A stretch of DNA of 64,000 nucleotides from Pseudomonas capeferrum (GTDB taxonomy: Bacteria; Pseudomonadota; Gammaproteobacteria; Pseudomonadales; Pseudomonadaceae), in NCBI RefSeq assembly GCF_013523055.1, contig NZ_JAAMQM010000009.1, positions 158,146-222,145 of the forward strand, read 5' to 3'. Made by a program: the position numbers and the translations under genes. Below are positions 26,738 to 35,286 of the stretch, piece by piece (within the stretch, counting starts at the first letter, position 1; each line of letters opens with the position of its first letter). Below the pieces are notes generated by a model. It saw only the letters and a program-made list of their open reading frames with translations. It was not told where the DNA came from and did not search any database.

Positions 26738-27264
26738 GTCGGCCACCGCAGTAGTTCGTCGGTGAGTGCGCCGATCTCGCGCGCGGCGGCGCTGCCAGGC
26801 GCCGTCTCGCGTGCCAGCCGGCCGGCGGCCACGCTATCGGCAAAGACGATGCGCTGATGCACTTCCGAACGCAGCGCAGGCAGCGGCTGTTCGGCAAGCG
26901 ACTGCCGCGCCTCCCGGCCGATGATGGTGGTGCTGACGCGCCGGCTGATGACGAAGGCCGCGCAGCGCAGGTCGGAACACTTGCGCTTCGCGGATCAACG
27001 CCACCATCTCGGCGCTGGCCCACAGGACGTAGGGACTGGGCTGCACCGGGATCAGCACTGCTCGGCCGCCAGCAGCGCGGAGCGCGCCAAGGCGGCGATA
27101 CGAGGCGGCCCGTCGATGATGACGTGATCGGCCCGTCTGGCGAGTTCTGGGGCCTCCTGGTGCAGCGTTTCGCGTGCAAGGCCCACGGCGCTGAACAGCC
27201 TGGGCAGACCTTGCTGACTTCTGCGCTGTGTCCAGTCCAGCGATGAACCCTGCGGATCGGCCAC
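26734..27264 (-). pseudogene. parA: ParA-type partition ATPase, N-terminally truncated with two frameshifts
   Basis: Begins abruptly at ADPQGSSLDWTQRRSQQGLP, so the Walker A (KGGxGKT) region is missing. One frameshift lies at about 27057 (LLAAEQ then LIPVQPSPY in another frame, one G lost) and a second near 26960 (FRPALR then AAFVISRRVSTTIIGREARQ). The C-terminal end (TDELLRWPT) is intact. The break at 27264 lies 6 bases before the arsH stop and marks the edge of the ICE remnant. Confidence 0.8.
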
Positions 27265-27270
27265 CCTGAA

Positions 27271-27972
27271 CTAAATCGAGCGCTGATTCACACGAGCCGA
27301 AAGCTGTTCGGCGCTTTCCTTGCGTTCAGAATAGCGATCCACCAGGAATTCCGTCCGATCGCGCAACAGCAGGGTAAATTTCACCAGCTCCTCCATCACG
27401 TCGACGACCCGATCATAGTACGACGAGGGTTTCATACGACCGGCTTCATCGAACTCCATATAGGCCTTGGGCACCGAAGACTGGTTGGGGATGGTGAACA
27501 TGCGCATCCAGCGGCCGAGTACGCGCAGTTGGTTGACCACATTGAACGACTGCGATCCTCCACAGACCTGCATTACCGCCAAGGTCTTGCCCTGGGAGGG
27601 GCGAACCGCGCCGAGCGTGAGGGGAATCCAGTCGATCTGGGCCTTGAATACGGCTGACATCGCGCCGTGGCGCTCGGGCGAGCACCAGACCTGCCCCTCC
27701 GACCATTGCACCAGCTCGCGCAGCTCCTGCACCTTCGGATGCTCGACAGGGGCATCATCAGGCAATGGCAAGCCGGACGGATTGAAAATGCGTGTCTCTG
27801 CACCGAAATGCTCCAGCAGACGCGCGGCTTCCTCCACCAGTAGCCGGCTGAAAGAGCGTTCGCGAGTCGATCCGTAAAGCAGCAGGATGCGCGGCTTGTG
27901 GTCGCTGGTGCTCGTCGCGACCTGGGGAGTATCGACCAGGGAAAGGTCTAGGTTGGGCAATTGCTCTGACAT
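27271..27972 (-). CDS. arsH: arsenical resistance protein ArsH
   Basis: 233-residue NADPH-dependent FMN reductase of the ArsH family, which oxidises trivalent organoarsenicals. The flavin-binding loop [16 protein letters not shown] and [21 protein letters not shown] are characteristic. Fourth gene of arsR-arsB-arsC-arsH, 9 bases after arsC. Its 3' end abuts the truncated parA. Confidence 0.95.
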   Translation of the reverse strand: MSEQLPNLDLSLVDTPQVATSTSDHKPRILLLYGSTRERSFSRLLVEEAARLLEHFGAETRIFNPSGLPLPDDAPVEHPKVQELRELVQWSEGQVWCSPERHGAMSAVFKAQIDWIPLTLGAVRPSQGKTLAVMQVCGGSQSFNVVNQLRVLGRWMRMFTIPNQSSVPKAYMEFDEAGRMKPSSYYDRVVDVMEELVKFTLLLRDRTEFLVDRYSERKESAEQLSARVNQRSI

Positions 27973-27981
27973 GTATCCTCC

Positions 27982-28452
27982 TTAAAGGGCGCCGATGCGA
28001 TCCAGTTCCTGCTTGAGTCGCTCACGATCGAGGGTGTCGATGGGGAGAGCGAAGAATGCTTTGCAGCGCTTCTCGATATGCATCAGCGTGGCTCGAAACG
28101 CTGCATCTATCGAAGCCTCGTCGCCTACCGCATCGGAGGGATCTTCCAGGCTCCAGTGAGCCTTCAGCGCGGGTCCGAAATACACCGGACAGGTTTCACC
28201 GGCTGCCTTGTCGCAAACGGTGATGACGATATCCGGCGGGCTATCCTCGAAAGCATCGTTCCCCTTGCTACTCAAGCCCTCGATGGAGATGCCGGCCTGT
28301 CGCAGGGTGATGAGGCTGCGCGGCAGCACTTGGCCCTTTGGAAAGCTACCGGAGCTCACCGCTTCGAATCCCTCTGGAGCAAGATGGTTGAACAGGGCTT
28401 CGGAAAGAATGCTGCGGCAGCTGTTGGCCGTGCACATGAACAGGACTTTCAC
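27982..28452 (-). CDS. arsC: arsenate reductase, low-molecular-weight phosphatase type
   Basis: 156 residues. P-loop MCTANSCRS (C-x5-R) at the N-terminus, and redox cysteines in TVCDKAAGETCPV around residues 80-90, identify the thioredoxin-coupled arsenate reductase class rather than the glutaredoxin class. Reduces As(V) to As(III), which ArsB then exports. Located between arsB and arsH. Confidence 0.93.
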   Translation of the reverse strand: MKVLFMCTANSCRSILSEALFNHLAPEGFEAVSSGSFPKGQVLPRSLITLRQAGISIEGLSSKGNDAFEDSPPDIVITVCDKAAGETCPVYFGPALKAHWSLEDPSDAVGDEASIDAAFRATLMHIEKRCKAFFALPIDTLDRERLKQELDRIGAL

Positions 28453-28480
28453 GGATCGTTCCTCGATTTCATAACGGGTT

Positions 28481-29764
28481 TCAGAAGCTCAGGCGCAATG
28501 CCAGGGCCGAGAGCGTGATCAGCAAAACCGGCAGTGTCAGCAAGATACCGACCTTGAAGTAGTAGCCCCAGGTGATGCGCACGCCTTTGCGCGCCAGCAC
28601 ATGCAGCCATAGCAGGGTCGCCAGGCTTCCGATCGGCGTGATCTTCGGGCCCAGGTCGCAGCCGATGACGTTGGCGTAGATCATCGCCTCGCGCACCACG
28701 CCCTGGGCGTCGCTGGCATGGATGGACAAGGCGCCGATCAGCACGCTGGGCAGGTTGTTCATCACCGATGACAGCAAGGCCGCGATCAGGCCGGTGCCCA
28801 GGGTCGCGACCCACAGGCCCTGTTCGGCCAGGCGATCCAGCACGCCAGCCAGCGCGTCGGTCAGCCCGGCATTGCGCAACCCGTAGACCACCAGGTACAT
28901 GCCCAGCGAGAACACGACGATCTGCCAGGGCGCCTCGCGCAGCACGCGGCGGGTAGAAATCACATGGCCACGGGCGGCCACGGCGAACAGGACGGCGGCG
29001 CAGGCGGCGGCCACGGCGCTGACCGGGATGCCCAGCGGTTCGAGGATGAACAGCCCGGCCAGCAGTGCCAGCAGCACCAACCAGCCGACACGGAAAGTAG
29101 CGCGATCGCGGATGGCCAGGGCCGGGCTTTTCAGATCGTCCAGCGCATATCGCTTCGGGATGTCGCGCCGGAAATACAGGAACAGCACCAGCAGGCTGGC
29201 GGCCACCGCGGCCAGGTTCACCGGCAGCATCACCGCGGCATAGCGATTGAAGCCCAGCCCGAAATAATCGGCCGAGACGATATTGACCAGGTTCGAAACC
29301 ACCAGCGGCAGGCTCGCGGTATCGGCGATGAAACCGGCGGCCATGACGAAGGCCAGCGTCGCGGCCGGAGAGAAGCGCAGCGCCAGCAGCATGGACATGA
29401 CGATGGGCGTGAGGATCAGCGCCGCGCCGTCGTTGGCGAACAGCGCCGATACCGCCGCCCCCAGCAGCACGGTAAAGACGAACAGTCGTCGCCCGTCGCC
29501 CCTGGCCCAGCGCGCCACATGCAAGGCTGCCCATTCGAAGAAGCCGGCCTCATCCAGCAGCAGGCTGACGATGATGATGGCGATGAAAGTGGCAGTGGCG
29601 TTCCAGATGATGGCCCATACGGCGGGAATGTCATGAAGGGATACGGCCCCAACGGCAAGGGCAACGATCGCGCCGAATGCGGCACTCCACCCTACCCCCA
29701 GGCCTTTGGGCTGCCAGATCACCAGGATCAGAGTGAAGACAAATACAGCCATGGCAATCAGCAT
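28481..29764 (-). CDS. arsB: arsenite efflux permease ArsB
   Basis: 427 residues with about 12 membrane helices; starts [20 protein letters not shown]. Loop motifs such as [18 protein letters not shown] and [15 protein letters not shown] are those of ArsB arsenite/proton antiporters. The ATG at 29764 is chosen because it begins the first helix; an in-frame ATG at 29821 would overlap arsR. Second gene of the ars operon. Confidence 0.95.
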   Translation of the reverse strand: MLIAMAVFVFTLILVIWQPKGLGVGWSAAFGAIVALAVGAVSLHDIPAVWAIIWNATATFIAIIIVSLLLDEAGFFEWAALHVARWARGDGRRLFVFTVLLGAAVSALFANDGAALILTPIVMSMLLALRFSPAATLAFVMAAGFIADTASLPLVVSNLVNIVSADYFGLGFNRYAAVMLPVNLAAVAASLLVLFLYFRRDIPKRYALDDLKSPALAIRDRATFRVGWLVLLALLAGLFILEPLGIPVSAVAAACAAVLFAVAARGHVISTRRVLREAPWQIVVFSLGMYLVVYGLRNAGLTDALAGVLDRLAEQGLWVATLGTGLIAALLSSVMNNLPSVLIGALSIHASDAQGVVREAMIYANVIGCDLGPKITPIGSLATLLWLHVLARKGVRITWGYYFKVGILLTLPVLLITLSALALRLSF

Positions 29765-29786
29765 GTGAAATTTGCTCGAGGTGAGT

Positions 29787-30134
29787 TCAGCAGCAGGATG
29801 CAGCGCGGACGGGACGACCATCCATGTCCTGCAAGCGGGCGGTGTTGTCTTGCAGCCATTGGGCGTTGGCCTGCAGTGTTATCTGGAGTATCTGTTGCAC
29901 CCAGGCGGGTAATTCCGGATTCAGACGGTAGTAGACCCATTGGCCCTGGCGACGATCCAGGAGCAGACCGCAGCTACGCAACAGACCAAGATGCCGACTG
30001 ACCTTCGGCTGGCTGTCGTCCAATGCACACATGAGCTCGCAGACACACAGTTCGCCTTGGCTGACGATCAGAAGAGTGGCGCGAGCTCGGGTCTCGTCGG
30101 CCAGGCATTTGAAAACCTCGGAGGGGCTGATCAT
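29787..30134 (-). CDS. arsR: arsenic-responsive repressor ArsR
   Basis: 115-residue winged-helix repressor. Metalloid-binding motif [12 protein letters not shown] in the recognition region and [20 protein letters not shown] are classical ArsR; an extra Cys pair ends the protein (ASCC). As(III) binding releases it from the operator upstream, inducing arsRBCH. Confidence 0.95.
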   Translation of the reverse strand: MISPSEVFKCLADETRARATLLIVSQGELCVCELMCALDDSQPKVSRHLGLLRSCGLLLDRRQGQWVYYRLNPELPAWVQQILQITLQANAQWLQDNTARLQDMDGRPVRAASCC

Positions 30135-30149
30135 GAATCAAGCTCTATA

Positions 30150-30183
30150 CATATGGATAATCAAATATACGGATATCCATATG
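30150..30183 (-). promoter_or_regulatory. ArsR operator / ars promoter region
   Basis: CATATGGAT (30150-30158) and ATCCATATG (30175-30183) are perfect inverted repeats 16 bases apart in an AT-rich stretch 16 bases upstream of the arsR start. Symmetric half-sites with this spacing are usual for ArsR repressors. Promoter hexamers were not assigned. Confidence 0.75.
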
Positions 30184-30260
30184 TAAAGAGCAAGACGGCT
30201 TTTCATACGCCGAGTCGACTTAGGATGAGTTGACTGGAATGGCTCGTCCCTTCTCTTCTC

Positions 30261-30881
30261 TTATAGGGACAAGAGACGCTCGACGGCCAGGACCAAGGCA
30301 ATGATGATCATTGCAGTTCCTGAGATACGACTGACAAGGATGGCAGCCCCTGGCCGTGTACCGAGAGCCGCCTTTGCGCTGAATCCAACAACCAGGTAAA
30401 CCACACCGCAGCTGATCGCGTGGATCATCCCAAGCGTGAGAATCTGAAAGGGTAAAGACCAGGCCCTCAGGGGATCAGTGAACGGGGGTAGCAATGCAAG
30501 AAACAGCAAAAAGACTTTTGGATTCATTCCACTCACGCAAAGCCCTTTCAACGCCCAGCTTGACCAGGTACCCACTTGCGCGCCTTCGCCTCGGGACGGC
30601 AGCGGGGGGTTACGCAACAGCTTGAGACCCAGGCAAAACAAATAGCCCGCTCCGCAAATTGTAAGCATCGTCAAGGCGTAGGGGAGTTTCATGATCAGGC
30701 CGCCCACTCCGGCAGCTACGGTCAAGGTTGCCACCAGATGGCCGCAGAGCAATCCTGCGACAGCAGGTACTACGAATCGACCTTGCAGCCCCGCAGATAT
30801 GGCATACGCCCAATCCGCTCCTGGGGTAATAACAAAGAGAAATGACACCGCCCAAAACGCTGCAAGCACATCCAGATCCAC
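30261..30881 (-). CDS. LysE/RhtB family amino-acid exporter
   Basis: 206 residues with about six hydrophobic helices. FLFVITPGADWAYAISAGLQ is the LysE/RhtB signature, and CVSGMNPKVFLLFLALLPPF the conserved middle motif. Start is the GTG at 30881 (VDLDVLAAFWAV), with AGGAAAG about 7 bases before; the upstream ATG has none. Exported substrate unknown. Divergent from an Lrp-type regulator, the usual arrangement for these exporters. Confidence 0.88.
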   Translation of the reverse strand: MDLDVLAAFWAVSFLFVITPGADWAYAISAGLQGRFVVPAVAGLLCGHLVATLTVAAGVGGLIMKLPYALTMLTICGAGYLFCLGLKLLRNPPLPSRGEGAQVGTWSSWALKGLCVSGMNPKVFLLFLALLPPFTDPLRAWSLPFQILTLGMIHAISCGVVYLVVGFSAKAALGTRPGAAILVSRISGTAMIIIALVLAVERLLSL

Positions 30882-31017
30882 GGAAAACTTCCTTTCAATT
30901 CTAATACCAAGGACATGGCAATCGCCCTTATTTAGAAATAGAAGGATAATCAAGTGATCGCAGGATTATCTTCCCTATATAATCGTCGAACGACTGTTAA
31001 GCGGAAGATTTCTTGGT

Positions 31018-31470
31018 ATGGATCGAATGGACAGGAAGATTCTTGCCGAGCTGCAAAAAGACGGTCGTCAGTCCCTCACGGATCTGGCAGAGCGTGTGGG
31101 GCTTAGCTTGTCTCCTTGCCATAGGCGTGTTCGAGCGCTGGAAGACAAGGGGGTCATCGTGGGATATCGAGCCCATCTTTCAGCGGCTGCGCTTGGCTTC
31201 AATTTTTCGTCCCTCGTGTTCGTGACCTTGCGAGAAGGGCACCAGCAAGCGGTCGCAGACTTTGAGGCAGCCCTGCCCGGGATTCCTTACGTCATTCAGG
31301 CACAAAGACTATTTGGCGATCCCGACTATCTGCTTATGGTGGTCACCAAAGATTTGCCTGCCTTCCAGCAGCTGTATGACGAACAGCTGTCAAAATTGCC
31401 CAATGTTCAGCGTTTGTCGTCCACCTTGGTAATGAAAAATGTGATTACCGATCGGCACCTTCCTTTGTGA
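31018..31470 (+). CDS. Lrp/AsnC family regulator
   Basis: 150 residues: N-terminal helix-turn-helix (MDRMDRKILAELQKDGRQSL then GLSLSPCHRRVRALEDKGVI) and C-terminal RAM/AsnC ligand-binding domain (about 65-145). Divergent from the LysE-type exporter, 136 bases apart, and most likely its activator in response to an amino acid. Confidence 0.92.
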   Translation: MDRMDRKILAELQKDGRQSLTDLAERVGLSLSPCHRRVRALEDKGVIVGYRAHLSAAALGFNFSSLVFVTLREGHQQAVADFEAALPGIPYVIQAQRLFGDPDYLLMVVTKDLPAFQQLYDEQLSKLPNVQRLSSTLVMKNVITDRHLPL

Positions 31471-31589
31471 TGGAGCATGACCTCGGTTTTCCTGATAGCG
31501 ACACCGCTCTTGGCTGAGAGGCGCCCCTGCGACAGCCCACCGTTCGCGCCGTGAATACATCACAGCCTGTCTGGAACAAGCCTTGAACC

Positions 31590-31800
31590 TACCTGGGGCA
31601 TGAGGTGCAGATAAGCGACCTCTATGCCATGGGATGGCACCCCATGCTCAGTGCCGACGATTTTACTTCCCGCGCCGATGCCGACCACTTTGATGCGTCG
31701 AAAGAGCAGGCATATGCCCAGTGCGGTGGAACGGTGTGCAACGATGTCGAGCTCGAGCAGGCCAAGGTCGCAGAAGCAAACTTGGTGATCTTCCAATCCG
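31590..31800 (+). pseudogene. NAD(P)H quinone-oxidoreductase (flavodoxin-2 fold), internal fragment
   Basis: The frame reads HEVQISDLYAMGWHPMLSAD, then DFTSRADADHFDASKEQAYA and EQAKVAEANLVIFQS, matching the middle of MdaB/KefF-type NAD(P)H:quinone reductases. Both the FMN-binding N-terminus and the C-terminal half are missing; a stop lies just upstream in frame. No start signal. Confidence 0.65.
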
Positions 31801-32291
31801 TTCACTCAACAGGAAGCTGGTGCTTCGGTCCGAGACGGACGATCTGACCCGTCTCGCCCACTTGGTGCGAGACTTACCGATCCCAAATCGCGAAATCGAT
31901 CGACCTGGTCAAAGCGGGAATCCCGCTTTTAAAGCCAAGTCGGAATTCCGGCTTAGGGCTTTTACGAGGACGCCGCAAAAGTACGGAGACCCTCCACCGT
32001 GTCGATTTCAAAACAGTGGAGGGCTCCACTACGCTCACAGAGACCAAATCGTCTCACTGAGACCGATCGGGCTCACTGGGCCAGCGGGTCGGCTCAGTGC
32101 GAGATCATCAGATCAGTCGAGTCGACGGAAATTGGTGGTTTCGCCGCGGCTGGCCAGTCCCAAGCAAGCCTGCTGGTTTTCCGCATCCTTGGTTGCTGGT
32201 TTTCCCACTGGTGGCCAGGGAGAATGCACTCGATTTTGAGTACATCTCAACCGGCGAAAGGCTCCGCCAGTATTCGGAATACCCTGACGTC
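31801..32291. other. non-coding stretch with inverted repeats
   Basis: No convincing gene on either strand. Contains a tight palindrome at 31911-31929 (AAAGCGGGA/TCCCGCTTT around a single A) and an inverted repeat CCCTCCAC/GTGGAGGG at 31990-31997 and 32016-32023. These may be terminator-like or remains of mobile-element ends; no transposase was recognised. Confidence 0.45.
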
Positions 32292-32726
32292 TTACAAGGA
32301 ACCGGCCAGCTTGGTTTCAAGAACGCCTTCTTTGCCCTCAGCTTCAGGTACCAGATGGAGCTGGCTACGTGCGTAGCCGAAACCCATTTTCACTTCCTGC
32401 CATACATAGACGTTCTTGCCCGGCTGAGTATTGACCTTGAGCATCGTCAGGTTCTCGGCGTCAGAGCCGATTGTATGGTCGCCGGCTGGGACATCGGCTA
32501 CCAGGTAGGTATGCGCTGCGGTGGCGCCGATCACGCGACCGTCGACCGTCACAGTCATCTTGATGGCCGCGCCCATAGTCTCGTTGCGGTAGATGTAGAT
32601 CCTCGACATATCGGGCAAGGTGCCGAAGCGCTTCATCTCGCTATCGGCCACTGGGTCACCCATTGGCACCGAGGCGCACCCGTGCAGAGCGCCGATTAGG
32701 GCAAGTACGCCCGCTAGCTTTTTCAT
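32292..32726 (-). CDS. DUF2846-type lipoprotein
   Basis: 144 residues. Signal peptide MKKLAGVLALIGALHGC with the predicted lipidated Cys at residue 17; the lipobox (ALHGC) is slightly unusual with His at -2. The mature part (SRIYIYRNETMGAAIKMTVT, then VDGRVIGATAAHTYLVADVP) resembles DUF2846 envelope lipoproteins of unknown role. Isolated, with long non-coding stretches on both sides. Confidence 0.78.
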   Translation of the reverse strand: MKKLAGVLALIGALHGCASVPMGDPVADSEMKRFGTLPDMSRIYIYRNETMGAAIKMTVTVDGRVIGATAAHTYLVADVPAGDHTIGSDAENLTMLKVNTQPGKNVYVWQEVKMGFGYARSQLHLVPEAEGKEGVLETKLAGSL

Positions 32727-33515
32727 TTGATGTCCTATCTATCGATAGTGGCGACGTGCCACCGGCCGAGGTTTATACCCTGGCCGGAAGCGTCTGCCAA
32801 TCTTCCTCAGTTCTACGGAGATACACGCTGTCCAGTTTTGGACACATCGCCGTGATCTATCCATCTTTGGATGCACTCTCAACCTGAGGATGGAGTAGAT
32901 CCGCGCCACTTGGTGCCCCCCGCATGGTCGTCGGTCATCGCTCTTTGTGAATCAAGAAACCGGCCAAGCGATGAAAAGTGTGGGAAGCACTCGACGCCTC
33001 TGGGACGTTCGGGCTTTTATATCAGTGACACATCCGGGCAAAGTCGAAGTGGGGATCAACCGTCCGTGCTGTGACTGCCCCAGTCCATTAACCTGACCTT
33101 GGCCAGCTTCCCCACGCACACCTGGTTGTAAAACCGAAACTGGATATGATGGGCTGGCGCAGAACGCGGCCAATTCGTGGTTTTCATGTGGTCATTCCCG
33201 AGACGTGGGACATGGTTGCCAGTGAAAAACACTGCAAGACTGTGAAAACCATCAGCTGGAAACTTCAACATTCTCACCAGGCCGGCCGCCCAGGTTCACA
33301 CCAACCTCGCGTAAAAGGCTGCGAACCGGACGTGCGAACCACGGGTGCGAACTTGCCCGGTACGCACGCCGGAACGTGTACCAGCGGGCATCCTTCATCG
33401 CGTTCCGTGGTGGATTCACTCACTACATCTACGTGAAGATCGTGCATGAAAAGCTGCATGAATCTTGGCGATGAAGGTGAGCAGAGTTGATGTGACTTGC
33501 TGTAGCCGACAGTAC
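32727..33515. other. long non-coding stretch
   Basis: About 790 bases between the lipoprotein and the PhzF-family gene. Open frames up to 96 codons exist but have no Shine-Dalgarno and no recognisable protein. Base composition is lower in GC than the core. Probably eroded accessory DNA. Confidence 0.4.
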
Positions 33516-34295
33516 CTAAAGGTTGATAGTACCTTTCATGTAAAGCACTGCCTTTCCTGAAATGATGACCCGATCCCCTATTAACTCACAGGTTAACTGG
33601 CCTTTGCGCTTTCCGCCCTGCTCGGCAGTTAAAACTTGCTTGCCAAGCCGCTGGGCCCAATAGGGCGCGAGCGAAGTATGTGCAGATCCTGTTACAGGAT
33701 CTTCATTTACCCCAACGTTTGGGCCAAACCAACGAGACACGAAATCGAATCTTTCGCTTCTGGCTGTCACCGCGACGCCACGCTTGGGCAGCTTTTTGAG
33801 AGTGGCAAAGTCAGGGTTTAGACCAGCAACAATCGCTTCGCTCTCCACCACAACAATATAGTCGTCGGTTGCAAGTATCTCGGCGGTATCGATTCCTAAT
33901 CCTGCCAATAAACCCTCTGGTGGTGCGCAAGGAATCGGCGTTTTTGCGGGAAAATCCATGGCAAGGCCATCAGTCGCCTGGCTGACGCGTAGCTCGCCGC
34001 TGCGTGTGGAGAAACGAAGCACCTTAGGCTTGTCAGATAATTCATTGAGGATCACCCAGGCCGTAGCCAATGTTGCGTGTCCGCACAGATCAACCTCCAC
34101 TTCTGGAGTGAACCAGCGCAGCTCGTACACATCACCTTCGGGCACTACGAAGGCAGTCTCAGAAAGGTTGTTTTCCAAGGCAATGGCCTGAAGCTGGTCA
34201 TCAGGCAGCCACTCATGCAGAGGGCAAACGGCTGCAGGGTTACCGCCGAAGGGCTGGTCGGAAAAAGCATCGACTTGATAAATGTCCATTTTCAT
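33516..34295 (-). CDS. PhzF family isomerase/epimerase-like protein
   Basis: 259 residues of the PhzF/diaminopimelate-epimerase-like fold. Conserved: YQVDAFSDQPFGGNPAAVCP at the N-terminus, NNLSETAFV with the catalytic Glu, VDLCGHATLAT, and NVGVNEDPVTGSAHTSLAPY. Substrate unknown; most chromosomal PhzF paralogues are not in phenazine operons and none is seen here. The start is ambiguous among ATGs at 34304, 34295 and 34289; 34295 gives the usual MKMDIYQVDAF. Confidence 0.85.
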   Translation of the reverse strand: MKMDIYQVDAFSDQPFGGNPAAVCPLHEWLPDDQLQAIALENNLSETAFVVPEGDVYELRWFTPEVEVDLCGHATLATAWVILNELSDKPKVLRFSTRSGELRVSQATDGLAMDFPAKTPIPCAPPEGLLAGLGIDTAEILATDDYIVVVESEAIVAGLNPDFATLKKLPKRGVAVTARSERFDFVSRWFGPNVGVNEDPVTGSAHTSLAPYWAQRLGKQVLTAEQGGKRKGQLTCELIGDRVIISGKAVLYMKGTINL

Positions 34296-34443
34296 CTCGA
34301 GCATTCCTTTGACTTTGAAGGCACAGGACACTAACAGTGGTCCGTAAGCACGTCAAAATTTGGCTAGTGCCACGCTTCTGCGCAGTCACCTCTTGCCATC
34401 GCGGGAAGACACACAGGGCATATTGCTTGGGTGATTTCATAAA

Positions 34444-34474
34444 CAACAAAGCCCGCACTAGGCGGGCTTTGTTG
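34444..34474 (-). terminator. intrinsic terminator after tRNA-Thr
   Basis: 13-bp perfect stem (34444-34456 with 34462-34474) with a 5-base loop; on the minus strand the stem ends in TTTGTTG followed by TTT. Likely ends the pilA/tRNA-Thr transcripts. Confidence 0.8.
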
Positions 34475-34515
34475 GGCGTTTCGTAGACAGTCATAGACTT
34501 CTGGAAACTGGTCTC

Positions 34516-34591
34516 TGGTGCCGGAGACAGGAATCGAACCTGCGACCTTCGCGTTACGAGTGCGCTGCTCTACCGACTGAGCTACACCGGC
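34516..34591 (-). tRNA. tRNA-Thr (CGT)
   Basis: 76-base cloverleaf on the minus strand: acceptor GCCGGTG pairs with the 3' part before an encoded CCA; D-arm GCTC...GAGC; anticodon loop CTCGTAA gives CGT; T-arm GGTTCGATTCC. It sits 82 bases downstream of pilA on the same strand, as tRNA-Thr does in other pseudomonads. Confidence 0.96.
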
Positions 34592-34673
34592 GTGTTGGCA
34601 AAGCTACCACCGCCGGTGCCGTTACGCAAACCCCTGTTTCCCAACAGCTATTACCTCACCCAGGCCGTTTCGG

Positions 34674-35084
34674 TCACGGCGCCTTGCACCCGGCCGGGGC
34701 CAGGTCTTCCTCAAGGGTGGTCGTGCAGCTCCAGCCGGCGCTCGAACGCACCAGGGCGACGGTCTTGCCCACCACGTTGGCCGGGCCGTCGATCAGTGCA
34801 CAGGTAATGTTCGCGCTACCCTCCGCCGCCTTTCCCGCCACGGTCGTCGTGCAATGCGCGGTGGGAGAGCGGCCGCCGAGGCTGGCGACGTCGTTGACAT
34901 CCTTGCCTTCGTTCAGACGCAGCTCCATGGCAGTCCTTAGAGCGGAAATTTCCAGCAGGCCCGCCGCGGCCTTGGTGCGCGACTGGTGGTTGGTGTACAT
35001 CGGGATGGCGATGGTCGCCAGAATGCCGATGATCGCCACGACGATCATCAATTCGATCAGGGTAATGCCTCGTTGCCCTTTCAT
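34674..35084 (-). CDS. pilA: type IV major pilin
   Basis: 136 residues. Class III prepilin signal: short leader MKGQRG cleaved after Gly, then [18 protein letters not shown] with Glu at +5, the pilus-core helix. Position +1 is Ile rather than the usual Phe. The C-terminus has the disulphide-loop cysteines ([15 protein letters not shown]), and an extra Cys pair lies in AHCTTTV and [11 protein letters not shown] at 35084 is fixed by the leader. Divergent from pilC, upstream of tRNA-Thr. Confidence 0.92.
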   Translation of the reverse strand: MKGQRGITLIELMIVVAIIGILATIAIPMYTNHQSRTKAAAGLLEISALRTAMELRLNEGKDVNDVASLGGRSPTAHCTTTVAGKAAEGSANITCALIDGPANVVGKTVALVRSSAGWSCTTTLEEDLAPAGCKAP

Positions 35085-35286
35085 GAACGCTGTTCCTTGT
35101 CGATACGGGTGGTCTGGACGCCTTGCCGGGCGGCGCGCAGTAGGCCTGAACAGACACCTTTTGTCACCCCTGCCCGTCATTGCGTCATCTTCGCTGGACT
35201 ACTCTAGTGAGCTTCACGCACCCCTGCCCGGGATAGGCGGGGGCAAGCTGTTACGGGGCTTGTCGCACACAGCAGAGGACGCTTGC

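Noticed and set aside
25944..27179. A 411-codon minus-strand frame as one large protein
   Set aside because: Only the last 181 codons (DUF2840) look real; the upstream part is an out-of-frame reading of parA and the ribbon-helix-helix gene.
19531..27264. Frameshifts as mere sequencing errors
   Set aside because: They cluster in accessory transfer genes and coincide with large deletions and a nonsense codon, while the cargo cassette and core genes are clean.
33056..33436. Short frames of 73-96 codons in the non-coding stretch
   Set aside because: No start signals, no homology recognised, overlapping frames on both strands.
34516..34591. tRNA-Thr as attachment site of the ICE remnant
   Set aside because: No direct repeat of the tRNA 3' end and no integrase were seen near 19.5 or 27.3 kb; proximity alone is not enough.
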